The translations under genes and the position numbers were made by a program. Source: Dromaius novaehollandiae (Eukaryota; Chordata; Aves; Casuariiformes; Dromaiidae). Taken from it: a DNA stretch of 64,000 bases. Under the pieces are notes generated by a model, which saw nothing but the letters and a program-made list of their open reading frames with translations, searched no databases and was not told the origin of the DNA. Positions 36,701-47,000 of the stretch are shown piece after piece; position 1 is the first letter of the stretch, and each line of letters starts with the position of its first letter. The DNA is taken from contig NC_088130.1 in assembly GCF_036370855.1 (NCBI RefSeq), positions 69,974,941 through 70,038,940 of the forward strand, read 5' to 3'.

Positions 36701-39700
36701 TTTAATATACATTTTATTTAGGCATTGGCTATAAAACTACTCAACGCCTCAAAACGCTGGGTCTTAAAAGCGTGTGTGATCTCCAGGCGTGTCCGTCTGC
36801 TGTATTAGAGAAGGAACTTGGTGTTTCTGCTGCTCAGCGTATCCAAAAACTCAGCTATGGAGAGGATGACTCCCCTGTGACTCCATCAGGCCCTCCTCAG
36901 GTACAAGTATTGTTCTGAAGTCCTTTTAAAGGGCAAAAAATTGCTTTGATTTTTGTACAGCTTCACTAGGCCAATTGAAATGGTTTCCAATTATAGTGCT
37001 ACTTTAATATAACAATTCCTAGTTTTGTATATGTATTCCCTAATATAACTTAGGATATATTAATGTATCATGCTCCTGAAATTCAATTGAGCTGACTATC
37101 AAAGGCATCTTAGATTTCAATCTGCATACTTGATTTTGATGAGAATTTTGAGCTAATTATAAAATTGAAAGGACTAATGTGTTTTTTTTCAGTCCTTTAG
37201 TGAAGAAGATTCCTTTAAAAAATGTTCATCAGAAGTGCAAGTTAAAGAGAAAATTGAAGAGCTGCTTGCTAACCTCTTAGACAGGTGACTGTCTTCAATA
37301 GCTCTTTTTGCTGACTAAATTTGTGACATGAAAGGACTTTGAGCATATGTAAGGTTTGTCTCATACTCTATAATAGTTCTTTCAGCAAAATGTACTTGCA
37401 GGGACAGCACCTGCCTTTCCAACCACTCTTCCCCTTTGGCCTTTTGTCTCAAGTCATGAATTGTCCTTCTGCGTTGCCTCATTTTTCTCTTAGAACTGTC
37501 TTTTGTATCCTCCTTCCTCGGCCGGCTGCCAGCTATTCCATTCCCATGCAGCTTCCTTGACAAAGATTTTTACATTATTCCATTTGCTGATTCTTTTCTA
37601 TTGCTCTGATGATTCATCACAGTATTTTAGTGCATCTTCACTCATCTCCTTTATTTTCTATGAAAGGCCCTAGATCTTCTGGTTTTTGTGTGTGACTACC
37701 TCTAATTTCAGTCCCTGAGTTACCACCACTTAAGACTTGTCTCCTGTTTCGCAGCTCATTCTTCTGTTAGTCTGGAAGGCATTTTTATTTCTTCCTCCTT
37801 TATTTGCCCCATGAATCCAGGCAGTATACAAACCCAGCTACTGCAGTTTGACAATTGACCAGCATACTGGAGGATGACAGCATGGATTTACTCTTGATTT
37901 CTGTGACTTTCCCGTCTTCCCTTTCTATCCTGTGACTCTCTCAGTTCATTTTAAAAAGATAAATGAAAGGAGCAATATTGTAGCAGCCCTGAACTGTTCT
38001 GTGACTCTTTTTCTTCTGTTGTGCCTCAGCTTACTGTTCTGACTTTTGAACCCCTCTGTGTGTCATTTCTAAATCATCAGTTGATTTTTTTTTTCTCTAC
38101 ATAGTTTCATATTCTCTTCATGCCTTTTCAAGTCTTAAAATAATATACAAATCTTAACCGTCTTCTGTCCCCACATCTATGCAGGATTAGCAATAGACAT
38201 ATCCAATTTAGTTATATTAACATTGTGGGTAGGGTGTCTTTTCGCTGCATATCAGACTCTGCTCAGTAATCATAAAATCTGAATTGAGGCTGTTCAACAT
38301 CCCATCTTGTTTATAACATTTAGAATTAAGAACTCTTGTGTAGGCAAAGTATCTGCATGCCTTTTGAATGCTGAAAGAAACAATTACATACTTTGTTTCT
38401 TTGTTTTCCCCTCCTCCTAAAGCTAACCTTCTGCCCCTAAAGGAGTCTTATTTTCTTGAAAAACAAAGAAAAGCTAAAGATTCTGGATTATACAGGGTAC
38501 AATTGTAAGTGCTACACTGCTTTTAATGTAGTAAGTACAGAAATATGCGGTAGTTTTGCAGGCTGACGCACTTAATTTTAACACTCACTTCAGCTGAAGA
38601 CTCTGTGAAACAGTATTTACATAGTACTGAACTTCTAACTTGGGAGTAATTTAAGAAAACCAGCTAGGACCCAAAGTTCCCCATATAATCCATGGATAGA
38701 AGTTCAGGAATTGAGAGAGATCCATAATGTTTACATTAAATGGCCTTGTAACCTAAACTAGATGTTGTGACAGTTTCCTTGGTCCCCTGAAAAATTTGTC
38801 GTAATGCTTATTGCTTTGTGCACATTAACGTTCTGTAGAATACACAAAGATGGAAGAAAACCACACACAATAAGACTGACCATCCGCCAGTTTTCTTCAA
38901 CTAATAAATGGTTTAATCGGGAAAGTCGTCAGTGTCCTATTCCACCTCATCTCATTCAGAAACTTGGAAAAGGTAAACTCTGAATTTTTGAAAGTACCCA
39001 CTTAGTGCTGCTATCTTTTAACTTGCCTGAAAATTGTAGGCTGTGTAAAGATTTTAAATGTTGGTTAACTGGTGTTGTGGTCAGGTATGAGCATTAGAAC
39101 AAACCCAGAAGTAGAAACAATGTTTTGAGAAGAGCTAGTGAATCTACTCAGGTGTTTTATGACTGTCAAAGTAGTACAGGCTAACTGGATTAAGAAAAAA
39201 TCTGAGGTACTTAATCTGTTTCACTGCAAAACTCCATTATTTAGTTTCATAATAATATTCCTTAGGCCTAATAGTTGGAAGCTTTTCCATTACTTGTAAT
39301 GGATATATCTTGATGAGATATGCCAAAAATATATAGAAATTCACTGTAGGAATAGTATCTATGTTACTGTGAAGTTTTAACTCAGCTTTGCTGGATTAGT
39401 AGCTTTAAGTTGGAGGGTGGGGGGAGAGGCTGTTTCCTACATTAGTTGTCTGCTTGCCTGTGCTATGGATTTGAATTATGTTCCCAGATAAATGGAATCT
39501 GTTATGTAATAAAATATCTTTTTGATGTACTTTTTAAAATTAATAACACATAGCTCTCATCTTTCTCAAACTTAAGTTTTCCAGCCTAACCAGCAATTGC
39601 GATTCATTTGACACTTCATTCAGAATTGGGGAGAGAGGAGATAAATCTGAATCACTGCTATACTAGCATGCAGAATCAGTTCCCTGACTTGCTTTATTAA

Positions 39701-42700
39701 TCCCCAGATGACTTCTCCCAGTCCTAGGGAAACCATTGAAAGTCTGTGTAGCTTTTTACTTCTGAATTGCTGGTGGATTCCTGCTATGTTGGAGGTGACT
39801 GAAAATTATTCTTGTCTCATGTAGTCATGCAAATCCCAATAAACTATGCTGGTATTACCAGTGTTGATGTAATGTTGTATACCTACGTAGCCCTGTAAAG
39901 GCCCTTTTTGGTAGAGCTAGATCATTTCTCAAACCTCTCTTCAGCTTGGCAAGTATTCTGTAATTCTTTTCTTCTAACCTAAGTACATACTACTAAGCTA
40001 CCTTCCCAGGTGTAAGATTCAGCATTTTGGTGGGAGGAGCAGGGGGAGGAAAGCAGTCTGCATTCAGTTCAGGGTATACCTAACAGGGCAAAATGGAAGT
40101 CTTAAAGACCTATGATATACTGATTTAGGGATAAATCTCTAGGACTGTTATTTTAACGGATTATCTTGGAAATCTTTAGCAGGTATTTCGAGTTTAATAT
40201 TTGAGGAATTTATCTTTTGAGATGAATAAATGTTGCTTCATGGGATATAGATGGTGTCATAAATACTCTCAAAATGTTGAGTAGCATTTTTTTTATTTTT
40301 TTAAACTTCTTAGGTTACTATTGATCTTTATTTTTTTACATGCAAAATGAGGAAAGTTCAGAATGTAAAATTAAGAGTGCCTACTATTTTGCCTTTGTAC
40401 TTTGAAAGAGATTATGATTTAAGTAGCAGTTGTTTACAGAAGGCTTTTGATTACATACATTGCTTTTTTCCACTTTTTTATATTAGAAAGCAGCAGTGTT
40501 ATATCCCCATTGGTTGATATACTAATGAAACTCTTTCGAAAGATGATAAACGTAGATCTACCATTTCATCTCACTCTTCTGAGTGTCTGCTTCTCCAACC
40601 TCAAAGATCTTCCTAGCAGCAAGAAAGGATCAATTGGTTTTTATCTAACAGAAGTGTCACCACTTTCAGCCTCTGGTAAAAATGTCCAGGTAAGTTGAAA
40701 GACACTGAAAATTTTCTTTACAGATAAGTAAGTTCTGAGATGATATTTCTGTCTATATAGATATTTAAATCTTAATGCTTTGGAAGCTTTAGGATCACAA
40801 ATTGTATTTGTATAGTAAAAATAAAGATTCCTTTGGAGTCTTCTGAGCAAGTGTTACTTGTTTGCTTTCTTTCATTAGTTACTATTAAATCTGTTTTAAT
40901 CAGTGTAGATTGAATGGGACAGCCAGCTAGGTTGTTGACCCTTTAGACTGAAGAGAACAGAATTCGTTAAGGGAAAAATTCAAACCGATGTCTTCCAAAA
41001 CTAATCCCTGAATTTGGCTCTTCATTCCAGTAAGATCTGCCATCTGTTTAACGCTTGAGAAACAACAGGCCACTCACTCGGATAGTGTAGTTTTTCATAT
41101 TTTACATCTGAAAATCCTGGCGCTAATACTTCTATAGTAGCTGATCTACAGATCGTATTTTGGTGGAATTGATATAAGTCTGATTTAAAGATAAACTCAG
41201 AGCTTTAATTTAGATAAATTAAAACCTTAGATTATAAACATCAGTGAGATTTTATCTACCTTGTTGCTATTATAAAAATGCATTTACAGTGATCATTTTA
41301 TTTTCTGTGTGTTCATAAGTCTCCCTGTTCAGAATAGAAATCAATCAGAGATTCAGTCCTGTATTGGCCAATAGCACTGGCTTCTGATCCGGTGAGCTTT
41401 TCATTCCTGCTCTGAATTGAACAAAATATCTCTCGCAGCTGTACACACTAGACAGTATAAGAGTTGTCTGTGGAAACACTGCTAAATATTTCCACAAGAT
41501 CTGTGATTTTGATATGTAATACAAAAACGTAGTAACCTCAAACTTACTTTGTATAATGAATTTACTGTTTTTGGCTTGACATAATTTTGCATATTGATAA
41601 ATTTCTGTTTCTTTACTGCTGAGGAATATGATGAATAACATCACATTGTATATTCTAAAGTTCTGTGAAGGTTTAAAACAGTAAAATGTAACTTCAAAAT
41701 ATCTGCTCCTTTAAAATAAGAAGAGAACCCCTACGTGTATCTGCCTTCAAGATCTATGTTTGAAAATGAGATTAGAAAAAAGACAACACTACTGATCAAA
41801 AGGAAAAAGATCATGGTCTATTAAAGAATGATTTGAAGAATTCAGTTAGTAAAATAGTACTTAGTCATTAGGAGTCTATATAGAACAGGTACTTATGTTT
41901 TTTTTATGTACATATTATGCCACAGGAAAAGGAAGATGTCTCACAAGACCAGGCAAGCTCTTCTTGGAACCAGAATTTCAACAGAACTGGAAATACACCA
42001 ACAAAAAAACTTTCAGAAGAAAAGAAAAGCTGTATAAGAAAAGCTGGAATTTCTGACTTCCCATTTAATTTGTCTTCTGGTGACATCAACCAGGAGGTCT
42101 TCAGGGAACTTCCAGAAGATATCAAGAAAGAAATTATTTCTGAAAGAACAGGAGAAATGATCCCTACAGAGAATATTTTTAGTCAACCATCATTGTGTTT
42201 TCCAAAAGAGATAAACAGCACTTCTCTAAGTTCCAAAAGAGTAAACAATGATATGAACGCTGCAGGATGCAATATACCCTTCACATCAGCTCATGGCTCT
42301 GCAACTGTTCTGGCACACAGCTCCAATGCCAGTTGTTCTTCTGAGTGTCCTGGAAGTATACTCATAGATGGTGATAGGGAAAAAAAGCCTACGGACCCTC
42401 TGAATTTCAGAGAGAGAGACTTGCTGGCTCTGGACGCTGGAGCTAGCCAAACTGTTCTGCCTGCCCCTGTCTTGGGTAAAGATGAGCAAGCCTTTGGAAC
42501 AACTTCTAAGGATAAAACCTATGGTAGCAGAGAAGGAATTGTATTTCCTCTTAACGTTGACCCAAAGACTTTTTTTGAACTACCTGCAGATATGCAAAAA
42601 GAACTACTAGCTGAATGGAAGAATGAAGAACTTGCATCCAAAATGCTTATGGGTAAAACCTCTGAAAAGCCTAAAACAAATACAGGAAGAAAGAATACAG

Positions 42701-42753
42701 CATCCTGTTTATCACAGTCTAACAGTTTACTAAGGTATTTTAAACCACAATGA
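30617..42753 (+). CDS. POLI: POLI, complete coding region (10 exons): DNA polymerase iota, Y-family translesion polymerase
   Basis: Pol iota inserts nucleotides opposite damaged template bases with very low fidelity, works with PCNA and ubiquitin at stalled forks, and is nuclear. Exons: 30617-30704, 32253-32378, 33085-33249, 34084-34236, 35237-35473, 36722-36900, 37193-37284, 38839-38972, 40487-40689 and 41926-42753. They join in phase to 734 aa, matching the vertebrate length of about 715-740. The catalytic metal ligands are D50 (DLDCFYAQ) and D142/E143 (GFDENFVD). The steric-gate tyrosine is Y55. Q75/K76 in LGVQQK matches the iota-specific finger residues (Q59/K60 in human). Helix-hairpin-helix, little-finger and two ubiquitin-binding motifs follow. 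The start at 30617 is preferred for its strong context (G at -3 and +4); 30596 would add seven residues. The final exon carries a PIP-like C-terminus. Confidence 0.97.
30833..30922. repeat. 42-bp tandem repeat at the start of POLI intron 1
   Basis: The block gaggcgcgcgcgccggctga starts at 30833 and 30875, with a partial third copy at 30917. The period is exactly 42 bp. Each unit ends in the G-rich sequence gggcgggggggcggtt. Confidence 0.93.
32253..32378 (+). CDS. POLI: POLI exon 2
   Basis: 126 nt encoding residues 30-72. It carries the first catalytic motif: RVIVHIDLDCFYAQVEMI, with D50 and steric-gate Y55. The acceptor is the tandem gcagcag. Use of the first AG gives S-G-H-S; the second gives C-H-S. 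Both keep the frame. The donor is TTTAG|gtatga. Confidence 0.95.
33085..33249 (+). CDS. POLI: POLI exon 3
   Basis: 165 nt, residues 72-127. Encodes the fingers: GVQQKNIVVTCNYEARKLG, VRDAKEKFPQL and NGEDLTQYREMSYKVT. The QQK and YEARKLG motifs are Y-family/iota hallmarks. Acceptor ttttcag, donor TACAG|gtacaa. Confidence 0.97.
33937..33960. repeat. poly(T) run
   Basis: 24 consecutive T at the end of a longer pyrimidine tract in POLI intron 3. It is likely to be length-polymorphic. Confidence 0.85.
34084..34236 (+). CDS. POLI: POLI exon 4
   Basis: 153 nt, residues 127-178. Contains the palm motif ERLGFDENFVDITE with catalytic D142 and E143, then VSGHVYNDQ. Acceptor catgctag, donor CCAAG|gtgagc. 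Confidence 0.97.
35237..35473 (+). CDS. POLI: POLI exon 5
   Basis: 237 nt, residues 178-257. Encodes RLVIGSQIAEELREAV, GLTGCAGVASNKLLAKLVSG and FKPNQQTLLLPES: the palm/thumb Y-family signature with the SNKLLAKL DNA-contacting segment. Acceptor cttctgcag, donor CCTG|gtaaga. Confidence 0.97.
36722..36900 (+). CDS. POLI: POLI exon 6
   Basis: 179 nt, residues 257-316. Encodes the thumb helix-hairpin-helix (GIGYKTTQRLKTLG, then VCDLQACPSAVLEKELG) and the start of the little-finger linker (YGEDDSPVTPSGPPQ). Acceptor atttag, donor CTCAG|gtacaa. Confidence 0.97.
37193..37284 (+). CDS. POLI: POLI exon 7
   Basis: 92 nt, residues 317-347: SFSEEDSFKKCSSEVQVKEK followed by IEELLANLLDR. This is the first part of the little-finger domain. 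Acceptor tttttcag, donor GACAG|gtgact. Confidence 0.96.
38839..38972 (+). CDS. POLI: POLI exon 8
   Basis: 134 nt, residues 347-392. Little-finger strands: DGRKPHTIRLTIRQFSS and ESRQCPIPPHLIQKLG. Acceptor ttctgtag, donor AAAAG|gtaaac. Confidence 0.96.
40487..40689 (+). CDS. POLI: POLI exon 9
   Basis: 203 nt, residues 392-459. Ends the little-finger domain (PLVDILMKLFRKMINVDLPF, HLTLLSVCFSNLKDL). It continues into KKGSIGFYLTEVS, the position of the internal PCNA-interacting motif KKGLIDYYL in human POLI (human motif from memory). The first hydrophobic anchor L is S here, the second residue pair YY is FY, and the isoleucine is kept. Confidence 0.95.
41926..42753 (+). CDS. POLI: POLI exon 10 (terminal; both ubiquitin-binding motifs)
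   Basis: 828 nt including the TGA stop, residues 460-734. Two ubiquitin-binding motifs with the LP core are visible: UBM1 around 513-532 (INQEVFRELPEDIKKEII) and UBM2 around 670-691 (VDPKTFFELPADMQKELLAE). Between them is a serine-rich, poorly conserved region. After UBM2 the protein continues about 43 residues and ends SNSLLRYFKPQ, a PIP-box-like sequence. Acceptor tgccacag. Confidence 0.96.
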   Translation, partial: EKEDVSQDQASSSWNQNFNRTGNTPTKKLSEEKKSCIRKAGISDFPFNLSSGDINQEVFRELPEDIKKEIISERTGEMIPTENIFSQPSLCFPKEINSTSLSSKRVNNDMNAAGCNIPFTSAHGSATVLAHSSNASCSSECPGSILIDGDREKKPTDPLNFRERDLLALDAGASQTVLPAPVLGKDEQAFGTTSKDKTYGSREGIVFPLNVDPKTFFELPADMQKELLAEWKNEELASKMLMGKTSEKPKTNTGRKNTASCLSQSNSLLRYFKPQ

Positions 42754-42844
42754 AACATTTTCATAATACAAGGGCACTGCAAGAATGGGCACTGAAGACA
42801 GTTCACTCTATGAAAAAGTTAATGTAAATTGTAAAGATGTGAAT

Positions 42845-42850
42845 ATTAAA
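42845..42850 (+). terminator. Possible POLI poly(A) signal (ATTAAA)
   Basis: The variant hexamer ATTAAA lies about 90 nt past the POLI stop. No canonical AATAAA is closer. If used, the 3' UTR is very short. Other downstream sites cannot be excluded. Confidence 0.45.
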
Positions 42851-43943
42851 AATATATTTTGGTAACTTTTGACATAATACCTACTAGTGACTTCTTTTTT
42901 TTTTAAGTAGTAATTAGCCTGACTTGCACATCATTTTGTAAGGAGGCATGATGTGATCAGACAAATCCTACACTGTCCTAAAATACTACAGTGTAGTTCG
43001 CAAAAATGCCATTTAGTATTCAGTGTTACTACCTTAACACACTGACTGGGGGGAAGAAAAACACCTTTTGAATTTATATTTTGTTGATTTTTACTGCCTA
43101 CTCTGTTAAGTGTTACTATCAACTTGGGAGGGCAGGAAGCAGTAAAGGTGAAAACTGTCTACGCTCTATTAACTTGCACCTTTGCTTCTGTGACTTGTAA
43201 TGTAAACTTACTGACAGAGCTGTCGATATTTTCTGCAGTTAACTGGTAACTAGAAGCATCAGAAAGACTGAGGGGTAAGGCTGGAAGCATTAGTTATAAA
43301 CACATTGTATCACCAGGATGTTCCCAGACAGTGTGCAGCATAAAAAAAATTGACTGTAGGTTTAGTGTTCAGGATTCATGAAATGACACAACTGAGTTAC
43401 AGAGCAGCTTTTAATGAGGTGCCCTATAATTGAATTCATAAGGCTCTTCTTTGGCTGTTTCATTTGAAAATACTGAAATAGTTGCTAACTGCTATTACAC
43501 ATTTGTAGTAATTAAACATGTTTAAAGTCTCTGGTATGCAGGATGCTTGCTTGTTTCAGTCAGGAGTACATAATTTTGAGGTAAAAAATTATCAAAATGT
43601 GTTTAAAGCTATGGTAAAATATTTTTGACTACTCTATTTTAACATTGCTATAGTTTACACCACCATATTTTCACATAACTGTATACAAAGTGCAAAAATA
43701 TTACAAAACATCACTTGATTACAATGAAAGCTACATTCTGTATTTTTGATGGCACTTCAGTGTAGATTGACATGATTCCCAAGAGCAGAAAAAACTAGCA
43801 TTCATAATTTAGTATTTAACAGATAAGTTAAGCTTTAGATATTTCCACATACACAATTAAAATACTAAACTTCCTCCTCTATTAAAAATGAATCCGGATG
43901 AAAGATGCAAATGGCAGAACTGCGTATTATTTTTCACTTATGT
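42851..43943. other. Convergent intergenic region between POLI and STARD6
   Basis: About 1.1 kb separates the probable POLI 3' end from the STARD6 stop codon on the opposite strand. It must hold the STARD6 3' UTR. The sequence is AT-rich with no coding signal. No unambiguous AATAAA on the minus strand was found close to the STARD6 stop. Confidence 0.7.
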
Positions 43944-44097
43944 TTAATTATGGTCTTTCAAGCCTTTCAGTCCAGCTCTTGTTTCAGTGATTAAATTTAT
44001 GAGAGTAGTAGGTATTGCAGTCTCCACCACAGAGTAGGGAAGCATTCCTCCTAATTCTGGCTGGATAAATACAACTAGCTTAGAATGCTCTGGATTC
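43944..44097 (-). CDS. STARD6: STARD6 exon 6 (terminal coding)
   Basis: 154 nt including the TAA stop. Encodes [40 protein letters not shown] and [11 protein letters not shown]: the last strand and C-terminal lid helix of the START fold. The acceptor is catcctag; GA|G completes the split glutamate. The tail is shorter than that of human STARD6. Confidence 0.95.
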
Positions 44098-47000
44098 CTA
44101 GGATGAAAAGAATAGAAGCCTTTAATTAACACTCATTTCTCCTGCTTCTAAACTTACTGAGATGCAAGTTAAGATTTATAGTCCATCTCTGAAATACCAT
44201 TATACATATGAAAGAATGGATTATGGATAAAGTTCCTTTGACACAAACTTCAGCTATTATTATGAGTCTCATGAGGTTCCCTAAATAGTTTCAAAAGGAG
44301 ATTGTCTGAGCCAAAAAAACTGACCTCCAGGAAACAAAAGTTTCCCTGGACTATAACTGGCTCAGTAAAAAAGCTCTTGTGTGGCTTTTATTAAGTTTTG
44401 CGTAGAGAAGATAACTGAATAATCAAACATAACAGCATAAGGAGAATTTAAATACTTACTCTGGCAAGGGTGAACACACATACCCACAGGGATTGTTATA
44501 GCCACGGACACAAGAAGGAGTTGGAGGGCATCTTGAATATTCCACGCTGACAGCTGTATTGACACACAAAAAAGCAGCATCAAATTAGTTATTTTATATA
44601 TTTATCAACTGTGATTCAAGAAGAGCTTTTTTAAAACAAAGCACTACTCCAGAAATGGGATAGTACAAAAAAACCTCACATGATCAGCAGGGCATTTAGC
44701 AATTGTATTCTGTAGGCAAAACACCTAAACAATATTAAATACTTGTGTAAGTAATTCAATATATGTAAAAATTTCTACAGATGTTTGGGCAGGTATACCC
44801 AAAACTATTATAATTGAGATGTGTTTACATATACCTAGTGCTGAGTTGTGGTTTAGTTCTGAACAAAGAACTCAGTTTGTTAGCAGATGTATTAATAGCT
44901 TATTGTGTTAGCAGAATAAACAAAGAACATTATTTTTTTGAAGATCAATTTTGTTCGCTGCAGTATTAAAATTAAAAAAAACTTTGGTTTGAGGATTGTT
45001 AATATTTAATTCAGTGAGATCACACATGCAGCAAGTACTATATACTGTGACTGGGCTGCAGAACTGATTGGATAACAATTCATATTAAGATTTCCAGAAT
45101 GCAGCCAAAATATATAAACATGCAGTAGTTAATAAAACTTACAGTTAGTTGTAAGGATACCACCAGGATAGGGTTTAACATGCACCAAGTCAACAAAATC
45201 TCTTGATGAAATCAGGCCCATACCATAACTGTGTGTTACACTGTGATATATACCGGTATCCTACAAGTAAGTAAATGTAAATTGTTGAATTAACAGTGAG
45301 AAGCTAAGTTTTAGTTACCTGGCAAAGCAGCATTATATGCTGAATAATAAGAATGTGGCAAAAATGGATTTATCTGTTAGCATAAAAAGACAGTTCTTAG
45401 ATCCAGTTAGTGCTGAACTATCACGTGACCACCATGAACGTGATTTTCCAGGGTGCTGGGACTGCCATTCCTCATGACAGGGATTTGAGGCAGGGAATAT
45501 GATTTGTGTGTAAAAAAACTCAAAATGTGCACATTAGGTATTCTAGCACCATAGATACTAATTTGCACTAAAATACATATGCTAGATGGTATGTTACATT
45601 CTAGGACAAAGATCCTTAGTCTGCGTATGTGTTTTAAAACTAACTAGTTCCAAAAAAGCAGAGAAGTGAGTGAATGTATTTGAATACATTTCTAATAATT
45701 CTAACATACTCTAATATCTGACAAGCTCTGGCAGAAGCAGGCAGAGGGAAGTGAAAGATCTGCAGAAGAGAAAAAGGGGAATATTTTTGCTTTTTCAGTG
45801 TAGAGAGTGTTTTCATACATTTGAGACATTTATACATGTGTAATACGCTCTTAGACCTTTCTCAACCATATGCAGGGCCACCTCTTTCAAATGGTTAGAT
45901 AAATGCTTGCTAATACAGAACTGATATTCTTCACAGGTGTTTTAAGCTCTAGGTGTTTTCAGAGTGCCTGCGACAAAGCCAAAAATAACTGGAATTCTGA
46001 ACATGTAATATATCACTGCATTAGTACAGTATCAATTCACTTTCCATGCTGTCCTTGACTTCAGTGTATCTAAAATAGCTCAGCATCTAGTGGAATGCAA
46101 GACAGCGTCCAACTACGGTATCTATAATCTAACATAAATTAAGAAGGATCTGATCTGCAGATTCCCTAGAGTGCAGTCTAATTTATGTCTACAACAGTTG
46201 TGTTCACATAAAAGTTACCTGGTTTTCCCATCAAGTGCAATCAAGTAGTCCTGAAGCTATCTGCATTTTTCAGAGATTAGAAGTAATTGTATATATAACT
46301 TTTCAAACTCCTACTTTACCTCCCTCCCTCCCCAAATTTCTGTGTTGATATACTACCAAAGAAACATCCTCGCTTCTAACAAGCCAGAAGAGTGTCTTTT
46401 TAATTTGTGTTAACCACACTAACTCAGAGAGATGCTTTCTCTCAATTTTGATGTGATTTTGTCTCATCCTACACTTAATGGAGACTTCTCATGTTTTCCA
46501 TCCACTGAATTCTTGACATGCTCAAGGTTATTTCATATTAAATATTTAACTCCTAAAGGGAGTGACACAATTCATACCTACCTCACATCAGCTAGCACAT
46601 TTAGAAATGAAAAGTTTTTACCAAACTAGAATATATTTCATATTGAAATCCTAGAGATTGAAGTTTCTCTGTACCAGCAGAGGTCTTTTTAATCAGCACA
46701 ATACAGGCAGAAAGAGTTAAAAAAAAAATTCAATGAAATTATTATATTACCTGGTCAATCTTTTCTAACAGCTTGTAAGATTGTAATGCTTTGTCCCACT
46801 TGTTTCGATATTCAGGAAGATACATAAAAGGAATAATTTTACTAGGGACTTCCTTAATTATCCCTTCTCCACGGTATCTGGATTTTATAAAAAACAAAAA
46901 CAAATTATTAATTCATATTTGTGAATTGCAAAAAAGAGCTATACAATAATAAAGATCTAGCAGTTGGGTATGCCAGGCAATGAGGTAAAGCACTTGCTGG

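Larger units (their letters stand above)
30705..41925 (+). other. POLI introns 1-9
   Basis: Introns lie at 30705-32252, 32379-33084, 33250-34083, 34237-35236, 35474-36721, 36901-37192, 37285-38838, 38973-40486 and 40690-41925. All have GT..AG ends. Intron 1 starts GC-rich and contains a 42-bp tandem repeat. Intron 3 carries a T24 run at 33937-33960 shortly before exon 4. I recognise no interspersed repeat or nested gene in them. Confidence 0.85.
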
